Source: Micromonospora globbae (GTDB lineage Bacteria; Actinomycetota; Actinomycetes; Mycobacteriales; Micromonosporaceae). From it: a stretch of DNA of 64,000 nt. The notes below the pieces were generated by a model. The model did no database searches and was not told the DNA's origin. It saw only the letters and a list, made by a program, of their open reading frames with translations. The stretch covers positions 186,001 to 250,000 of the forward strand of contig NZ_RAQQ01000008.1 in the NCBI RefSeq assembly GCF_003610785.1, in the 5' to 3' direction. A program made the position numbers and the translations under genes. Shown piece after piece: positions 42,268 through 53,784 of this stretch; within the stretch, counting starts at the first letter, position 1, and the number at the start of each line of letters is the position of its first letter.

Positions 42268-43197
42268 ATGGACCGCACCCTGCTCGGGCTTGTGCTGCAC
42301 CCGACACGGGACGCTTCCGAGATCATCAGGATCATCGTCGACTGGGCGGCCCGGCACGGTAAGGGCCTCGCCGTACGCGACCAGGACCGGCACCGCGTCC
42401 CGCCGAGCGTCGAGACGTACCCCGAGGACGAGCTGGTGCGACGGGTGAGCGCGCTGATCAGCATCGGCGGGGACGGCACCATGCTCGGCGCGCTCCGCTC
42501 GGCGGTGGGCAACCCGAAGCCGGTCCTCGGCGTGCACCTGGGCCGGCTGGGGTTCCTCGTGGAGGTCGAGCCGCCGGAGCTGCCGGAGGCGCTGGACCGC
42601 CTGATCAGCAAGGACTTCACGGTGGAGGCGCACAGCTGCCTGGTCTGTGACGTGTGCGGCGACGACGTGGTGGCGTTCAACGACATCGCGCTGGTGCGCC
42701 AGCCCGGCACCGGGTTCGTCGTCGCCACGCTCGCCGTGGACGGGCAGCGCTACGGCTACTACCGCGCCGACGCGCTCGTGGTCAGCACCCCGACCGGTTC
42801 GACCGCGTACAGCTACGCCGCGGGCGGGCCGCTGATCTCCCCCGCGACGCAGGCGGTGGTCGTCACCCCGTCGGCTCCCATGGCCGGGATCAGCCGCTCG
42901 GTGGTGCTCTCCCCCGACGAGACGATCCGGCTGGAGCTGACGCACGACTCCGGGCCCGTGGCGGTCGAGGTGGACGGCCAGGTGATCCGCGAGGCGTCCA
43001 CCGAGGGCGCGATCGACATCCGCTTCCGCCGGGAGGCGGGGCTCGTGGTCCGGCTCGACCCGCGCCGCTACCAGGAACGCAACCAGCTGAAGCTGAGCCT
43101 CATGGACCTGCCGCTGCTGCCTGAGCAGCTCCGCGAACTGCTCCCCCCGACCCTCCGGGAACAGCTCAACCGCCGCGAACTCCCCCCGCCGCGCTGA
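42268..43197 (+). CDS. nadK: NAD kinase
   Basis: A 309-residue NAD kinase that phosphorylates NAD to NADP, the only route to NADP in the cell. The GGDGT motif lies in LISIGGDGTMLGAL (~65-78), followed by GRLGFLVEVEP. The NDIAL segment and TPTGSTAYSYAAGGPLISP form the NAD-binding and active-site region. The final ~40 residues (from about YQERNQLKL) are charged and less conserved. GAGGTG lies upstream of the ATG. It points against the genes around it and looks like a housekeeping gene inside the polysaccharide region; a link to NADPH demand of the sugar reductases is only a guess. Confidence 0.9.
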   Translation: MDRTLLGLVLHPTRDASEIIRIIVDWAARHGKGLAVRDQDRHRVPPSVETYPEDELVRRVSALISIGGDGTMLGALRSAVGNPKPVLGVHLGRLGFLVEVEPPELPEALDRLISKDFTVEAHSCLVCDVCGDDVVAFNDIALVRQPGTGFVVATLAVDGQRYGYYRADALVVSTPTGSTAYSYAAGGPLISPATQAVVVTPSAPMAGISRSVVLSPDETIRLELTHDSGPVAVEVDGQVIREASTEGAIDIRFRREAGLVVRLDPRRYQERNQLKLSLMDLPLLPEQLRELLPPTLREQLNRRELPPPR

Positions 43198-43256
43198 ATG
43201 CCGGCCGGGCCGGGCCCGCGCGCCGGCCGCGTGATCCGACGACCCGTTCGCGCCGC

Positions 43257-43796
43257 TCAGGGCACCGTCACGCCATAGATCTTCTTGATCGCCTCGGCCT
43301 TCGCCTGAGCCGGCAGGTGCCCCACGCGCAACGACTTGGCCTGCAACCGTTCCAGGTAGTCGTCCGTGCTGCGGATGGGCCGGGCAGGCACCCCGGCGGC
43401 GACGGTGTTGTCCGGGATGTCGCGGGCCACCACCGACCCGGCCCCGATCACGCAGCGGTTCCCGATGGTGACGCCCGGCAGGATGATCGACCGGATCCCG
43501 ATGTAGACGTCGTCACCGACGACGATCGGCGCCGTCCACTCCAGGTCGGGATGCTCCTTGCGGAGGATCAGGGTCCCGCCGTCGTGCGTCACGAACTGCA
43601 CCCCGGCGGTGATGTACACGTTGTCACCGAGGGTGATCAGCCAGGGTTCGGAGCCGAACATCCACCGGCTGATGCCGTAGAACCTGACCCGGCCCGTGAG
43701 GTTGACACCGATGGACCGCGCGAAGGCCTCGGGGTCGCGGGCACCGACCCACCGGTCACGGATCATGCCGGCGACGGTTCGAAGGCGGCTGGGCAC
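43257..43796 (-). CDS. Hexapeptide-repeat (LbH) O-acetyltransferase
   Basis: A 179-residue left-handed beta-helix acetyltransferase of the maltose/galactoside-acetyltransferase type. Hexapeptide repeats occupy about residues 52-145: ITLGDNVYITAGVQFVTHDG with the catalytic His, then IVVGDDVYIGIRSIILPGV, IGNRCVIGAGSVV and NTVAAGVPARPI. It likely O-acetylates a sugar of the nearby glycan. GTG 43796 has GGGAGAG upstream. It converges with the NAD kinase gene (59 bp between stops) and is followed on its 5' side by the glycogen block. It is the right-hand edge of the polysaccharide region. Confidence 0.82.
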   Translation of the reverse strand: MPSRLRTVAGMIRDRWVGARDPEAFARSIGVNLTGRVRFYGISRWMFGSEPWLITLGDNVYITAGVQFVTHDGGTLILRKEHPDLEWTAPIVVGDDVYIGIRSIILPGVTIGNRCVIGAGSVVARDIPDNTVAAGVPARPIRSTDDYLERLQAKSLRVGHLPAQAKAEAIKKIYGVTVP

Positions 43797-43911
43797 GTGC
43801 TCTCCCTGGCGTGCGGTGGTCGGACGGTCGCCGCTCCACCCTGCTCACACTCAGGGTCAATCTGCGGCTACCGTCCGCAACGATCCGTCGTCCCGCCGGT
43901 GACGCCCACCG

Positions 43912-45555
43912 TCAGCCGCCGGCCAGCACTCCGTCGACCAGCGCCTTGGCCTCCTCCTGGATCCGGGCCAGGTGCTCGGGCCCCTGGAACGACTCGGCGT
44001 AGATCTTGTAGACGTCCTCGGTCCCCGACGGGCGGGCCGCGAACCAGCCGGACTTGGTGACGACCTTGAGGCCGCCGATCGCCGCGCCGTTGCCGGGTGC
44101 CGTGGTCAGTGTCGCGACGATCGGCTCCCCGGCCAGCTCGGTGGCGGTCACCTGCTCCGGCGAGAGCCTGCCGAGCACGGCCTTCTCCTCGCGTGTCGCG
44201 GGCGCGTCGATGCGGGCGTACGCGGGGGCGCCGAAGCGCTCGGCCAGCTCCGTCCAGTGCTCGCTCGGGGTCCGGCCCGTCGTCGCGATGATCTCCGAGG
44301 CGAGCAGGCAGAGCAGGATGCCGTCCTTGTCGGTGGTCCACGTGCGCCCGTCACGGCGCAGGAACGACGCGCCGGCGCTCTCCTCGCCGCCGAAGCCCAC
44401 CGCGCCGTCGAGCAGCCCCGGCACGAACCACTTGAAGCCGACCGGCACCTCCAGCAGCGGGCGGCCGAGGTCGGCGGCGACCCGGTCGATCATCGACGAG
44501 GAGACGAGGGTCTTGCCGACCGCCGCGGCCGGCCCCCACTGGGAGCGGGTGCGGAACAGGTGACCGATCGCCACGGCCAGGTAGTGGTTGGGGTTCATGA
44601 GCCCGCCGTCGGGCGTCACGATGCCGTGCCGGTCGGCGTCGGCGTCGTTGCCGGTGGAGACCTGGTAGTCGGCCCGGGCGGCGATGAGCGACGCCATGGC
44701 GTTCGGCGAGGAGCAGTCCATCCGGATCTTGCCGTCGCCGTCGAGGGTCATGAACCGCCACGTCGGGTCGACGGTCGGGTTGATCACCGTGAGGTCGAGG
44801 CGGTGCCGCTCGGCGATCTCGCCCCAGTAGGCGACGCTCGCCCCGCCGAGCGGGTCGGCCCCGATGCGCACCCCGGCCGCGCGGATCGCGTCGACGTCGA
44901 TCGCCGCCGGCAGGTCGTCGACGTAGCGGCCGAGGAAGTCGTACGTCCCGGTGGTGTCGGCGGCGCGGGCCCGCGCGTACGGGACGCGCCGGACCTCGGC
45001 GAGCCCTCCGGCGAGGATCGCGTTGGCCCGGTCCTGGATCCACCGGGTGACGTCGGTGTCGGCCGGGCCGCCGTGGGTCGGGTTGTACTTGAACCCGCCG
45101 TCGTCGGGCGGGTTGTGCGACGGGGTGATCACGATGCCGTCGGCGAGGCCGCTGGTGCGGCCCCGGTTGTGGGTGAGGATGGCGTGCGAGACCGCCGGCG
45201 TGGGCGTGTAGCCGTCCCGGCTGTCCAGCAGCACGGTCACGTCGTTGGCGGCGAGCACCTCGAGCGCGTCGACGGCGGCCGGCGTGGACAGGGCGTGCGT
45301 GTCCCGGCCCAGGAAGAGCGGGCCGTCGATCCCGTGCTCCCGGCGGTAGTCGCAGAGCGCCTGGGTGACCGCCACGATGTGGTCGGAGTTGAACGCGCGG
45401 CGCAGACTCGACCCCCGGTGGCCGGAGGTGCCGAAGGAGACCTGCTGCGCCGGATCCGCGGGATCGGGGTGCTCGGCGTAGTAGGCGGTCACCAGCCGGG
45501 GCACGTCGACCAGGTCGGCGGGCTCGGCCGGCTTTCCGGCACGGGGGTGGGTCAC
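43912..45555 (-). CDS. pgm: Phosphoglucomutase, alpha-D-glucose-phosphate specific
   Basis: A 547-residue enzyme that interconverts glucose-6-phosphate and glucose-1-phosphate through a glucose-1,6-bisphosphate intermediate. The phosphoserine loop is TPSHNPP (Ser ~149), the metal-binding loop [10 protein letters not shown], the sugar-binding loop [10 protein letters not shown] and the phosphate-binding loop [23 protein letters not shown] near the N-terminus is typical. It feeds GlgC directly upstream; the two genes point the same way with 78 bp between them and may be cotranscribed. GAGGAGG precedes the GTG at 45555. The glucose-1-phosphate it makes is also the acceptor used by GlgM. Confidence 0.94.
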   Translation of the reverse strand: MTHPRAGKPAEPADLVDVPRLVTAYYAEHPDPADPAQQVSFGTSGHRGSSLRRAFNSDHIVAVTQALCDYRREHGIDGPLFLGRDTHALSTPAAVDALEVLAANDVTVLLDSRDGYTPTPAVSHAILTHNRGRTSGLADGIVITPSHNPPDDGGFKYNPTHGGPADTDVTRWIQDRANAILAGGLAEVRRVPYARARAADTTGTYDFLGRYVDDLPAAIDVDAIRAAGVRIGADPLGGASVAYWGEIAERHRLDLTVINPTVDPTWRFMTLDGDGKIRMDCSSPNAMASLIAARADYQVSTGNDADADRHGIVTPDGGLMNPNHYLAVAIGHLFRTRSQWGPAAAVGKTLVSSSMIDRVAADLGRPLLEVPVGFKWFVPGLLDGAVGFGGEESAGASFLRRDGRTWTTDKDGILLCLLASEIIATTGRTPSEHWTELAERFGAPAYARIDAPATREEKAVLGRLSPEQVTATELAGEPIVATLTTAPGNGAAIGGLKVVTKSGWFAARPSGTEDVYKIYAESFQGPEHLARIQEEAKALVDGVLAGG

Positions 45556-45633
45556 TGCGGCAACCTCCTCGCGGACGGGCGGACGCCGCTTCCTTCCCGG
45601 CGGCGCGCGGGGTCATGCGTACGGCGACCGACG

Positions 45634-46866
45634 TCACGGCTCGACGCGCTGGCCCTTGCCGATCACCACTACCCCATTGTCGGAGACAACATAGCGCTGC
45701 CGGTCCTTCTCCAGGTCGACTCCGATCTCGGCGCCCTCGGGGACGTACACGTTCTTGTCGAGGATCGCCCGGCGGACCACCGCGTGCCGGCCGATCTCCA
45801 CCCCCTCCATGAGCACCGCCCCGTCGACGTGCGCCCACGAGTGCACCTTGACCTTGGGCGAGACGACCGAGTTCTCGACGAGCGAGCCGGAGATCACCGC
45901 GCCGGGCGACACCATCGAGCCGACCGCCCGGCCGACCCGCTCGCCCCACTGGTGCACGAACTTCGCCGGCGGGTACGGCGGCTGCTCGGTGTAGATCGGC
46001 CACTCGAAGTTGTAGAGGTTGAACACCGGGTGCACGTTGATGAGGTCCATGTGCGCGTCGTAGAACGAGTCGAGCGTCCCCACGTCGCGCCAGTAGCCGC
46101 GGTCGCGGTCGGTGCTGCCGGGCACCTCGTTGTCCTTGAAGTCGTAGACGTTGGCGTCGCCGCGCTCGACCAGCATCGGGATGATGCTGCCGCCCATGTC
46201 GTGCTTGCTGGACTTGTCCTCCGCGTCGCGCTCCACGGCCTCGCACAGCGCCTTGGTGGTGAAGACGTAGTTGCCCATGGAGGCGTAGATCTGGTCGGGG
46301 GCGTCGGGCAGCCCCACCGCGTCGGTGGGCTTCTCGCGGAACGCCCGGATCCGCCGGCCGTCCTCGCCCACCTCGATCACACCGAACTGGTCGGCCGTCG
46401 ACAGCGGCTGCCGGATCCCGGCGACCGTCACGCCGGCGCCGGAGGCGATGTGCTCCTCCACCATCTGCCGCGGGTCCATCCGGTAGATGTGGTCCGCGCC
46501 GAAGACGATCACGTAGTCGGGTTGCTCGTCGTTGATCAGGTTGAAGCTCTGGTAGATGGCGTCGGCCGAGCCGGCGAACCACCACGGGCCGCGACGCTGC
46601 TGCGCCGGGACCGGGGTGACGTAGTTGCCGAGCAGCGTGGACATCCGCCAGGTCTTGGTGATGTGCCGGTCCAGCGAGTGGGACTTGTACTGGGTCAGCA
46701 CCACGATCTTGAGGTAGCCGGCGTTGGCCAGGTTGGAGAGGACGAAATCGACCATGCGGTACATCCCGCCGAACGGGACGGCCGGCTTGGCCCGGTCCGC
46801 GGTCAGCGGCATCAGGCGCTTGCCCTCTCCGCCGGCCAGGACGATCGCGAGCACCTTGGCAGCCAT
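45634..46866 (-). CDS. glgC: Glucose-1-phosphate adenylyltransferase
   Basis: A 410-residue ADP-glucose pyrophosphorylase that makes ADP-glucose from ATP and glucose-1-phosphate. The catalytic N-terminal domain begins [18 protein letters not shown] (nucleotide loop) with [18 protein letters not shown] carries the metal Asp and FREKP the substrate Lys. From about residue 290 the left-handed beta-helix regulatory domain follows. ATG 46866 is chosen because TAGCGT lies six bases upstream, so the mRNA is probably leaderless. It is divergent from glgM with only 70 bp between starts, the same arrangement as Rv1213/Rv1212c of Mycobacterium tuberculosis. Confidence 0.95.
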   Translation of the reverse strand: MAAKVLAIVLAGGEGKRLMPLTADRAKPAVPFGGMYRMVDFVLSNLANAGYLKIVVLTQYKSHSLDRHITKTWRMSTLLGNYVTPVPAQQRRGPWWFAGSADAIYQSFNLINDEQPDYVIVFGADHIYRMDPRQMVEEHIASGAGVTVAGIRQPLSTADQFGVIEVGEDGRRIRAFREKPTDAVGLPDAPDQIYASMGNYVFTTKALCEAVERDAEDKSSKHDMGGSIIPMLVERGDANVYDFKDNEVPGSTDRDRGYWRDVGTLDSFYDAHMDLINVHPVFNLYNFEWPIYTEQPPYPPAKFVHQWGERVGRAVGSMVSPGAVISGSLVENSVVSPKVKVHSWAHVDGAVLMEGVEIGRHAVVRRAILDKNVYVPEGAEIGVDLEKDRQRYVVSDNGVVVIGKGQRVEP

Positions 46867-46872
46867 GGTCAG

Positions 46873-46930
46873 ACGCTAACCAGCCGCGTACGACTTCACC
46901 ACTCGTACGGCCCGACTTCTGCACTAGGGT
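46873..46930. promoter_or_regulatory. Divergent leaderless promoters of glgC and glgM
   Basis: Minus strand: TAGCGT (46878-46873), six bases before the glgC ATG. Plus strand: TAGGGT (46925-46930), six bases before the glgM ATG. The 70-bp intergenic region has room for one operator between them. Confidence 0.5.
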
Positions 46931-46936
46931 GCGAGG

Positions 46937-48157
46937 ATGACCGACTCCACCCCGGCCGGACAGTCCCTGCGCGTCGATCTGCTGACCCGCGAGTACCCGC
47001 CGGAGGTCTACGGTGGCGCGGGCGTGCACGTCGAGTACCTGGCCCGGGAGCTGCGTCACCTCGCCGACGTCCGGGTGCACTGCTTCGGCCTGCCGCGCAC
47101 CGAGCCGGGCGTCACCGCGTACGCCGAGCCGCCGGGCCTGGCCGGGGCGAACGCCGCGCTGCGCACGATGGGCGTCGACCTGGAGATGGCGGCGGGCTGC
47201 GCCGGCACGGACGTGGTGCACAGCCACACCTGGTACGCGAACCTGGCCGGGCACACGGCGAAGCTGCTGCACGGGGTTCCGCACGTGGTGACCGCGCACA
47301 GCCTGGAGCCGCTGCGGCCGTGGAAGGCCGAGCAGCTCGGCGGCGGCTACGCGCTCTCCTCCTGGTGCGAGCGGGTCGCCGTGGAGGCGGCCGACGCGGT
47401 CATCGCGGTCAGCGAGGGGATGCGGCGCGACGTGTTGACCGCGTACCCGGACGTCGACCCGGACCGCGTGCGGGTGGTCTACAACGGCATCGACACGAAG
47501 CAGTACGCCCCGGATCCGGGCACGGACGTGCTCGACCGGCTCGGTGTCGACCCGGCGCTGCCCAGCGTGGTCTACGTCGGCCGGATCACCCGACAGAAGG
47601 GGCTGCCGTACCTGCTGCGGGCGGCGCGGGAGCTGCCCGCCGACACCCAGCTCGTGCTGCTCGCCGGCGCGCCGGACACCGCCGAGATCGCCGCCGAGGT
47701 CGAGGGGCTGGTCGCCGAGCTGCGCGCGAACCGCTCCGGGGTGGTGTGGGTGGCCGAGATGCTGCCCAAGCACGAGGTGATCCAGGTCCTGACGCACGCC
47801 ACGCTGTTCGTCTGCCCGTCGGTCTACGAGCCGATGGGCATCGTGAACCTGGAGGCGATGGCGTGCGAGACGGCCGTGGTCGCCACGGCCACCGGCGGGA
47901 TCCCCGAGGTGGTGGCCGACGGCGAGACGGGGTTGCTGGTCCCCATCGAGCAGGCCGCCGACGGGTCGGGCCGGCCGCTGGACCCGGGGCGCTTCGTGGC
48001 CGACCTGGCGGCGCGCATGAACGAGCTGCTGGCCGACCCGGATCGCATCGCGAAGTTCGGCCGGGCGGGCCGGCAGCGGGCCGTCGAGCACTTCTCGTGG
48101 GACGCGATCGCGGCGCGGACGCTGGAGGTCTACCGGTCGGTGGGCGCGGCCGGCTGA
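46937..48157 (+). CDS. glgM: Glycogen synthase / alpha-maltose-1-phosphate synthase
   Basis: A 406-residue GT4-type ADP-glucose-dependent transferase of the corynebacterial-type glgA group. The N-terminal donor loop is LTREYPPEVYGGAGVHVEYL. DVVHSHTWYANLAGH, TAHSLEPLRPWK and GGGYALSSWCER are typical. The C-terminal domain has VYVGRITRQKGLPYLL and YEPMGIVNLEAMACETAVVATATGG, split here only for reading, with both EX7E glutamates. The mycobacterial homologue mainly makes maltose-1-phosphate from ADP-glucose and glucose-1-phosphate. With glgE next to it, the same is expected here. A TAGGGT box six bases before the ATG suggests a leaderless mRNA. Confidence 0.9.
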   Translation: MTDSTPAGQSLRVDLLTREYPPEVYGGAGVHVEYLARELRHLADVRVHCFGLPRTEPGVTAYAEPPGLAGANAALRTMGVDLEMAAGCAGTDVVHSHTWYANLAGHTAKLLHGVPHVVTAHSLEPLRPWKAEQLGGGYALSSWCERVAVEAADAVIAVSEGMRRDVLTAYPDVDPDRVRVVYNGIDTKQYAPDPGTDVLDRLGVDPALPSVVYVGRITRQKGLPYLLRAARELPADTQLVLLAGAPDTAEIAAEVEGLVAELRANRSGVVWVAEMLPKHEVIQVLTHATLFVCPSVYEPMGIVNLEAMACETAVVATATGGIPEVVADGETGLLVPIEQAADGSGRPLDPGRFVADLAARMNELLADPDRIAKFGRAGRQRAVEHFSWDAIAARTLEVYRSVGAAG

Positions 48158-48352
48158 CCGGCCTCAGCTCTCCGGCGTGATCGGCGTCAGCCGGGGAAGT
48201 ACGTGCGGTAGCGGGAGCCGCCGCGGGTGAGCAACCGGTAGCCACACACGGCCGCGTGGGATCGTGTCAGGCGGCGGCGCCGCTGCCGCAGCGAACGGCT
48301 GATCAGACGACTGAGCCGAGCGCGAAGCGATCTCGGGCAGTAGGTTGGCGGG
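48158..48352 (+). promoter_or_regulatory. glgE promoter region with TAGGTT -10 box
   Basis: A 195-bp spacer. TAGGTT (48341-48346) lies six bases before GTG 48353, again giving a leaderless-type start. No terminator-like hairpin stands out after glgM, so read-through into glgE is possible. Confidence 0.45.
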
Positions 48353-50436
48353 GTGACTGGACGGTTCCCCATCGAAGACGTCTCCCCCGTCGTCTCGTGC
48401 GGTCGCTATCCGGCCAAGGCGGTGGTCGGCGAACTGGTGCCGGTGGCGGCCCGCGCCTACCGCGAGGGGCACGACGCGCTGGGCTGCAACGTGGTCTGGC
48501 GCGGCCCGGACGGCGCCACGAGGCCCTTCACCCGCATGCGGCCCGGTGAGCCCGGCCAGGACCGGTGGCACGCGACCATCCGGCCGGACGCGGTGGGCAC
48601 CTGGACCTTCCACGTCGAGGCGTTCGCCGACCCGTACCTCACCTGGCAGAACGCGGTGACCAAGAAGGTCGCCGCCGGGCAGGGCCCGGCGGAGCTGGCC
48701 AACGACCTCGCCGAGGGGGCCCGCGTGCTGGACGCCGCGGCCGACGGGGTCCCCGCCGGCGAGCGGGAACGGGTGGTCCGGGCCGCCGCGGCGCTGCGCG
48801 ACCCGGACCGCGAGCTGTCGCAGCGGGTCGCGCCGGCGCTGGACCTGGCGGACCTGCTCTGGGCGTACCCGGTGCGGGAGCTGGTCACCGTCGGCGACGA
48901 GTACCGGCTCTGGGTGGACCGCGAGCGGGCCCTCTTCTCCGCCTGGTACGAGTTCTTCCCGCGCTCGGAGGGCGCGATCCCGGCCACCGTCGACTCCCCC
49001 GCCCAGTCCGGCACGTTCGCCACCGCGACGGAACGCCTCCCCGGCGTCGCCGCCATGGGCTTCGACGTGCTCTACCTGCCGCCCATCCACCCGATCGGCC
49101 GGGTCAACCGCAAGGGCCGCAACAACGCGCTCACCGCCGGGCCGGACGACGTGGGCTCGCCGTGGGCGATCGGCGCCGCGGAGGGCGGCCACGACGCCAT
49201 CCACCCCGACCTGGGTACGGCGGAGGACTTCCGGGACTTCGTCGCCGCCGCCGCCGAGCAGGGCCTGGAGGTGGCCATGGACCTGGCGTTGCAGTGCGCG
49301 CCGGACCACCCCTGGGTCACCGAGCACCCGGAGTGGTTCACCACCCGCGCCGACGGCACCATCGCGTACGCGGAGAACCCGCCGAAGAAGTACCAGGACA
49401 TCTACCCGCTGAACTTCGACAACGACCCGGAGGGGATCCGCGCCGAGATCCTGCGGGTGGTGCGGCACTGGGTCGGCGAGGGCATCCGGATCTTCCGGGT
49501 GGACAACCCGCACACCAAGCCGTTCGACTTCTGGCACTGGTTGATCTGGGAGGTCAAGCGCGTCGAACCGGACGTGCTGTTCCTCGCCGAGGCGTTCACC
49601 CGGCCGGCGATCATGCACGGCCTCGGGAAGATCGGGTTCACCCAGTCGTACACGTACTTCACCTGGCGCACGACGGCCGCCGAGATGCGGGAGTACTGCG
49701 AGGAGCTGGTCGCGGCGGCCGACTACATGCGGCCGAACTTCTGGCCGAACACGCCGGACATCCTGCACGAGACGTTGCAGCACGGCGGGCCGCCCATGTT
49801 CAAGATCCGTGCGGTGCTCGCCGCGCTCCTCTCCCCCTCCTGGGGCATGTACGCCGGCTACGAGCTGTTCGAGCACGTGGCCCGCCCCGGGGCCGAGGAG
49901 TACCTGGACAACGAGAAGTACGAGCTGCGCCCGCGCGACTGGGCCGGCGCGGAGGCCCAGGGCCGCTCGCTGGCCCCCTTCATCGCCACCCTGAACCGGG
50001 TACGCCGGGAGAACCCCGCCCTGCGCCGGCTACGCAACCTGCGCTTCCACGACATCGACAACCCGGCCCTGCTGTGCTGGTCCAAACGCGACCCCGACAC
50101 CGGCAACACGGTCATCGTCATCTGCTCGTTCGACCCGCGCGAGGTGCAGTGGGGCAACACGACGCTGGACATGCCGGCGCTCGGGTTCGACTGGCACGAC
50201 CGGTTCACCGTCCACGACGAGCTGACCGGCGCCACCTACGACTGGGGGCAGCGCAACGCCGTCCGGCTCGACCCGTACCTGCAGCCCGCGCACGTGCTCA
50301 CCGTGCGCCGCCCCGTCCCGCCGGACACCCCGGCCGCCACCCCGACCGGCCCGGCCGCGCTCACCACCGAGGCCGTCCCCGACGACCTCTCCGGCGGCAC
50401 CGCACCGACCACTCCCGCCCAGAAGGACGACCTGGA

Positions 50437-50449
<13 letters not shown>
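48353..50449 (+). CDS. glgE: Alpha-1,4-glucan:maltose-1-phosphate maltosyltransferase
   Basis: A 698-residue GH13_3 enzyme that moves maltosyl units from maltose-1-phosphate to the end of alpha-1,4-glucan. An N-terminal beta-sandwich (~1-120) and a helical bundle (~120-190) precede the TIM barrel. The barrel carries [16 protein letters not shown], the nucleophile Asp in [14 protein letters not shown], the acid/base Glu in [10 protein letters not shown] and the transition-state Asp in NTPDILHE. The C-terminal sheet domain ends near residue 650, followed by a Pro/Thr/Ala-rich tail. GTG 48353 is preceded by a TAGGTT box. The tail overlaps the glgB start by 13 bases. Confidence 0.94.
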
Positions 50450-52557
<2,108 letters not shown>

Positions 52558-52615
52558 TCCGAGCCGGGAACGATGCTCTGGGACAAGCACCTGACCGCCG
52601 GATCACGCCCGTACG

Positions 52616-53656
52616 TCAGACCAGGTCCGCCTCGCGGAGCAGCTTCCACAGGCCGGCGCCGTCCGGCGCGGAGAACCACTTCTGCCCCACCGGCCCCTCC
52701 ACCGAGCGCCCCGGTGGGGCCGGCAGGCCGCCGGCGAGCACCGCCTGCGTGGGCGAGAGGCGGCGGATCGCCACGCCGGCCACGTTCTCGGGGTGCGCCG
52801 CGGCGAACTCGCGGTAGATCTCCTGGTCGTGCTGGCCGTCGTCGCCGACGAGCAGCCACCGCACGCCGGGGAACTCCCGGGCCAGCCGGGCCAGCGTGGC
52901 CCGCTTGTGCTCCCGCCCGCTGCGGAACCAACGGTCCGCCGTCGGCCCCCAGTCGGTGAGCAGCAGCGGACCGGCCGGGTAGAGGTGCCGGGACAGGAAC
53001 CGGGTCAGCGTCGGCGCGACGTTCCACGCGCCGGTGGACAGGTAGAAGACGGGTGCACCCGGGTGCGCGGTGACCAGCCGCTCGTAGAGGACCGCCATGC
53101 CGGGCACCGCCGCGCGGGCGTGCTCGTCGAGGACGAACGTGTTCCAGGCGGCGAGCAGGGGCCGGGGCAGCGCCGTCACCATCACCGTGTCGTCGATGTC
53201 GGAGAGGATGCCGAACCGGACGGCCGGGTCGAGGATGCGGACGGGCGCCTCGACCGGCTCGGCGTCCGGCATGCTCAGCCGCACCGCGCCCCAGCCCGGC
53301 GGCAGGTCCGCCTCGACCAGCGTGTCGACGAACCCGCTGCGGTCGGTGCGGGCCTCGTGCCGCACCCCGCCCGCCTCGACGGTCACCGCCACGTGCTTGG
53401 CGGGAAGGGTGGTGAAACTGCGCCAGCCGCGCACCTTCTCCAGCCGGGCCCGCTGGCGGGTGTCCGGGCGGCCGAGCAGCACCCGGCACAGCACCCGCAC
53501 CCAGCCCGGGGCGCCGTAGCCCGTGTAGGCGACGATGTTGGTCCGCCAGCCCGTCCGCCGCAGGCGACGCTCCACGAACTGGTGCACGGCATCCTCGATC
53601 CGCGCCGCCCGGTGCAGGCGCGGGACGGCCAGCTGGCCGGCGGGTGTCGGTGGCAC
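52616..53656 (-). CDS. App1-family phosphatidate phosphatase (DUF2183, HAD-like)
   Basis: A 346-residue App1/DUF2183 protein. Residues ~95-135 are a beta-rich N-terminal part (HVAVTVEAGGVRHEARTDRS). The catalytic motif is D-I-D-D-T in FGILSDIDDTVMVT, the DxDxT signature of HAD-like lipid phosphatases. YLSTGAWNVAPTL and LLVGDDGQHDQEIYREFA supply the other active-site parts. Yeast App1 is a phosphatidate phosphatase; bacterial homologues are common in actinomycetes but little studied. GTG 53656 gives the conserved N-terminus, with AGGGTGG upstream. It converges with glgB and is divergent from the membrane glycosyltransferase gene. A role in glucan metabolism is not implied by position alone. 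Confidence 0.82.
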   Translation of the reverse strand: MPPTPAGQLAVPRLHRAARIEDAVHQFVERRLRRTGWRTNIVAYTGYGAPGWVRVLCRVLLGRPDTRQRARLEKVRGWRSFTTLPAKHVAVTVEAGGVRHEARTDRSGFVDTLVEADLPPGWGAVRLSMPDAEPVEAPVRILDPAVRFGILSDIDDTVMVTALPRPLLAAWNTFVLDEHARAAVPGMAVLYERLVTAHPGAPVFYLSTGAWNVAPTLTRFLSRHLYPAGPLLLTDWGPTADRWFRSGREHKRATLARLAREFPGVRWLLVGDDGQHDQEIYREFAAAHPENVAGVAIRRLSPTQAVLAGGLPAPPGRSVEGPVGQKWFSAPDGAGLWKLLREADLV

Positions 53657-53784
53657 GCTGCCACCCTGCCACACCGGCGCGGACTCGGCCACGCGAGACG
53701 ATCTCCGCCCGCCCGGTCTGGCGCGAACCACCCCCACCCGCCCCCGGGCTCGTGAAACACTCCGGTCGGGACGACGACGGGGGC

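Noticed and set aside
42029..42307. Longer acyltransferase start at 42307
   Set aside because: The added residues are Pro/Arg/Gly-rich and overlap the nadK start region; a good ribosome binding site precedes GTG 42028.
42268..43197. NAD kinase as a functional member of the glycan locus
   Set aside because: It is a universal housekeeping gene transcribed against its neighbours; position alone does not support a pathway role.
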